Position numbers and translations under genes: made by a program. The notes below the pieces were generated by a model. The model worked only from the letters and a program-made list of their open reading frames with translations. It was not told the origin of the DNA and did no database searches. Shown here in pieces: positions 62,019-64,000 of a DNA stretch of 64,000 nt. Source of the DNA: Leucobacter chromiiresistens (GTDB lineage: Bacteria; Actinomycetota; Actinomycetes; Actinomycetales; Microbacteriaceae); assembly GCF_900102345.1 (NCBI RefSeq), contig NZ_FNKB01000002.1, forward strand, positions 1 through 64,000, given 5' to 3'. How positions within the stretch are numbered: position 1 is the stretch's first letter; every line of letters begins with the position of its first letter.

Positions 62019-62915
62019 TCAGCGGCGCTTCCGCCGCTTCGCCTGCCGGGCCTCCGCCTTCTTGCGCTCCGCCTTCTCCTTGGCCGCCTGGAGCTGCGCG
62101 CCGCGCGAGTTCGGCTTCAGCTTCGGGGCCTGCTTCTTCGGCTGCGCCTGCACTCGGGGCGCGGGCGCAGTGCGCTTCGTCTCCTCCTGCGCGGATTCGC
62201 GGGAGCTGTTGGCGGTGCGCCCGCGCAGGATGCCGGCGAGGTGCTGCACCGTCGCGTCGTCGCGCTCCGCGTTCCAGACCGCCCAGACGACGGGGCCGTC
62301 GAGGGGCTGCTCGCCCGCCTCGGGGCGGATGGGCAGCACGGTGTGCTCGCGCTTGTCGATGAGGTGCCGTGCGAGCGGCACCGGCAGGAGTACGGCCCCG
62401 GCGCCCGTCGCGACGAGCGCGAGCGCGGCTCGAGGCCCCTTCGGCATCCACTCCGGGTCGTCCCACGAGCGCGCGGCGGGCCAGCCCGCGTCGTGATCGG
62501 GGTGGTCGAGCAGCTCGACGAAGGCGATCTCGGCCAGGCTCACGGACTCCTGCTGCGCGAGTTCGTGGTCGGCGGGCACGACGAGCGCCATCGATTCGGC
62601 GTACAGCCGGATCGCGCGGCGGGTGCTCTCCGGGCCGTCGGAGCCGCTCGGGCGGGCATCGGGGGCGGTGCGCTCGATGAGCACGTCGCAGCCGGCGGCG
62701 GCGGCGGCCGTCTCCCGATTCCGCGCGTCGAGCGCCGTGCCGAAGGCGACCTCCAGCGGCACGAGTTCGAGCTTGCGCCCGGGGGTCGCGGCCTTCCAGC
62801 GGCGGGCCCACTTGCTGGGGGCGATGCCGCGGGCGAACCCGAGGCGGATCGGCGCGGGCGCCGATCCCGCATCGTTCGGCGCACCGGGGTCGTGTGCGGT
62901 CGTCGTGTCGCTCAC
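62019..62915 (-). CDS. LysR-type effector domain without HTH, Lys-rich tail
   Basis: 298 aa from a GTG overlapping the upstream stop. Residues 22-225 resemble the LysR substrate-binding domain (IRLGFARGIAPSKWARRW, AESMALVVPADHELAQQESV, LLPVPLARHL), but the DNA-binding HTH is absent. Residues 240-298 are extremely basic (QPKKQAPKLKPNSRGAQLQA, KEKAERKKAEARQAKRRKRR). The tail could give non-specific nucleic acid binding in place of the HTH; that is inference. Confidence 0.75.
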   Translation of the reverse strand: MSDTTTAHDPGAPNDAGSAPAPIRLGFARGIAPSKWARRWKAATPGRKLELVPLEVAFGTALDARNRETAAAAAGCDVLIERTAPDARPSGSDGPESTRRAIRLYAESMALVVPADHELAQQESVSLAEIAFVELLDHPDHDAGWPAARSWDDPEWMPKGPRAALALVATGAGAVLLPVPLARHLIDKREHTVLPIRPEAGEQPLDGPVVWAVWNAERDDATVQHLAGILRGRTANSSRESAQEETKRTAPAPRVQAQPKKQAPKLKPNSRGAQLQAAKEKAERKKAEARQAKRRKRR

Positions 62916-63322
62916 AGCGCCACCTCTCCGTAGATGTCATGGGTGTAGGGGAGCCGAGCCGCCGACAGCGCGATGCGGTAATCGCCCGAGAGGGCAGCGC
63001 GACGCGCAGCGGGTGCGCTCGCCGCCGCAGCGGTGCCCGCCCGGGCGGTGCCCGCCCGGGCGGTGCCCGTCGGGCGGATCGGCGTGCCCTCGTCGAGGTA
63101 GTGCGGCAGCGCGAGCGCGGCGTGGCCCTGCGGGGGCTTGCCGCTGGCGGGCACGACCCGCCACCACGGCGACGCGTGCCCGTAGAGTGCGAGCACGCGG
63201 CCGACGGCGCGCGGAGCGGACGAGCCGATCGCGATCCCGACGTCGCCGTACGTCATGACGCGCCCCGGCGGAATGCGCACGACGACGTCGAGCACCGCTT
63301 CGACGAATTCGGCGCTGGGCAT
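62912..63322 (-). CDS. alkyltransferase-like (ATL) DNA repair protein
   Basis: 136 aa. The MGMT DNA-binding fold is clear (VRIPPGRVMTYGDVGIAIGS, SAPRAVGRVLALYGHASPWW). The active-site PCHRV reads PWWRVV here: the methyl-accepting Cys53 is Trp and the following His is also Trp. ATL proteins bind O6-alkylguanine and hand it to nucleotide excision repair instead of reversing it. A threefold 15-bp repeat (63031-63075) encodes GTARAGTARAGT in the linker. Confidence 0.85.
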   Translation of the reverse strand: MPSAEFVEAVLDVVVRIPPGRVMTYGDVGIAIGSSAPRAVGRVLALYGHASPWWRVVPASGKPPQGHAALALPHYLDEGTPIRPTGTARAGTARAGTAAAASAPAARRAALSGDYRIALSAARLPYTHDIYGEVAL

Positions 63323-63388
63323 GTGATCAGCCTACGCGCTCGGGCGCGATGCCACCGCGTCGTCCGGTCGTGCCGCCGTCGCTCCGGG

Positions 63389-64000
63389 CTACGCCACCGA
63401 GACCCCGAGCAGCGACCCGATCGTGTAGGTCACCGCGACGGCGATGCCGCCGAACAGCAGCTGCCGCGCGGCGCCCATCAGCCAGTTGCGCTTCGTGAAC
63501 CGTGCGGCGAGACCTCCCGCGATCAGCAGCCCGCCGGCGCCGAACGCGAGCCCGAAGCCGAGGGTGCCGAAGCCGAAGATGAAGGGGAGGATCGGGATCA
63601 GCGCGCCGATGCCGAAAGCCGCGAGTGATGAGAACGCGGCGACCCATGGAGACGGCCGCTCCTCGGGGCTGACGCCGAGCTCGGAGAGCAGGTGCACCCG
63701 CACGGCCTGATCGGCGTTCGCGTGCACCTGCTCGGCGGCGGTCTCGGCGATGCGCGGCTCGACGCCCAGGTTCTCGAGGAGGGCGGTGAGCTCCGCCATC
63801 TCGCCCTCGGGGTTGCGCAGGTGCGCCTCCCGCTCGATGCGCACTTCGGCGTCGAGCTGCTCGTTGGCCGTGCGCACCGAGGTGTACTCGCCGAGGGCCA
63901 TCGAGATGGCGCCCGCGATGAGTCCCGAGATGCCGGTGATGGCGACGATGCCGGGCGCCGCGCCCGCTGCGGCGATGCCCGCGATGAGGCCGAGATTCGA
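63389..64000 (-). CDS. VIT1/CCC1-family transporter (5' part beyond window)
   Basis: At least 203 residues; the frame is open to the window edge, so the start lies outside. Family motif GLIAGAISMALGEYTSVRTA (the TM2 end), an acidic cytoplasmic region with ERE/E-rich helices (metal-binding in relatives), and three C-terminal TM helices. These proteins move Fe2+ or Mn2+ out of the cytoplasm. A start at the internal Met at 63901 would cut off half the transporter, so the partial reading is better. Confidence 0.85.
   Translation of the reverse strand, partial: SNLGLIAGIAAAGAAPGIVAITGISGLIAGAISMALGEYTSVRTANEQLDAEVRIEREAHLRNPEGEMAELTALLENLGVEPRIAETAAEQVHANADQAVRVHLLSELGVSPEERPSPWVAAFSSLAAFGIGALIPILPFIFGFGTLGFGLAFGAGGLLIAGGLAARFTKRNWLMGAARQLLFGGIAVAVTYTIGSLLGVSVA

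Overview
The window is very GC-rich actinobacterial chromosome. Mycothiol synthase (mshD), a MutT1-type Nudix/phosphatase fusion, DUF3073, many GTG starts and many apparently leaderless genes (a TANNNT -10 box 6-7 nt before the start codon) point to Actinobacteria, most likely Microbacteriaceae. A Leucobacter-like organism is an inference from gene content, not proven here.

Bases 1-13330 are the early/lysogeny end of an integrated prophage. A long leftward operon (about 10231 down to 271) starts with a Cro-like HTH protein and an excisionase-like protein. It continues with two small membrane proteins, a RuvC/RNase H-fold resolvase, small unknowns, a Cas4-like Fe-S nuclease, a conserved actinophage protein, a Prim-Pol/SF3 helicase and a set of small proteins. 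The rightward arm carries a repressor, an ImmA/IrrE-type peptidase, a small basic protein, a DUF2335 membrane protein and a tyrosine integrase. Just after the integrase lies what looks like the 3' end of a tRNA gene (13309-13330), read as attR; the intact tRNA and the structural genes would lie left of the window. Several genes of the left part (primase-helicase, two small proteins, a zinc-finger protein) are broken by 1-base frame changes, while the host genes are intact. That suggests a decaying prophage or local sequence errors. A cluster of GGGACCGA repeats beside the helicase may be its origin.

From 13376 onward is host chromosome: a BLUF blue-light sensor pair; a TetR/alpha-beta hydrolase divergon with two perfect 16-bp operators; an EamA exporter; a CYTH protein; an FAD oxidoreductase with a cupin partner; an NCS2 permease; and a large degenerate SF1 helicase lacking the Walker A lysine. 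Next come FmdB, 5-FTHF cyclo-ligase, galU and a GNAT enzyme; an NCS1 permease/TetR divergon with its own operator; tRNA-Ala(CGC) and tRNA-Lys(TTT); a LysE exporter; a CueP-like lipoprotein; and CsbD.

Bases 36574-45470 form a phosphate/polyphosphate block on the minus strand: pstSCAB behind a PHO-box-like direct repeat, then mutT1, ppk, mshD and an OmpR/GlnR-like regulator joined by 4-base overlaps. The last third holds YgfZ with a hidden 36-aa membrane protein, gpmA, DUF3073, a secreted protein, a DUF445 protein, an RND permease with a disordered tail of about 460 residues, a DEAD-box helicase, acyl-CoA oxidase, prolyl aminopeptidase, glutaminase, a zinc metallopeptidase, a LysR-like effector domain without HTH, an alkyltransferase-like protein and a VIT-family transporter cut by the window end.
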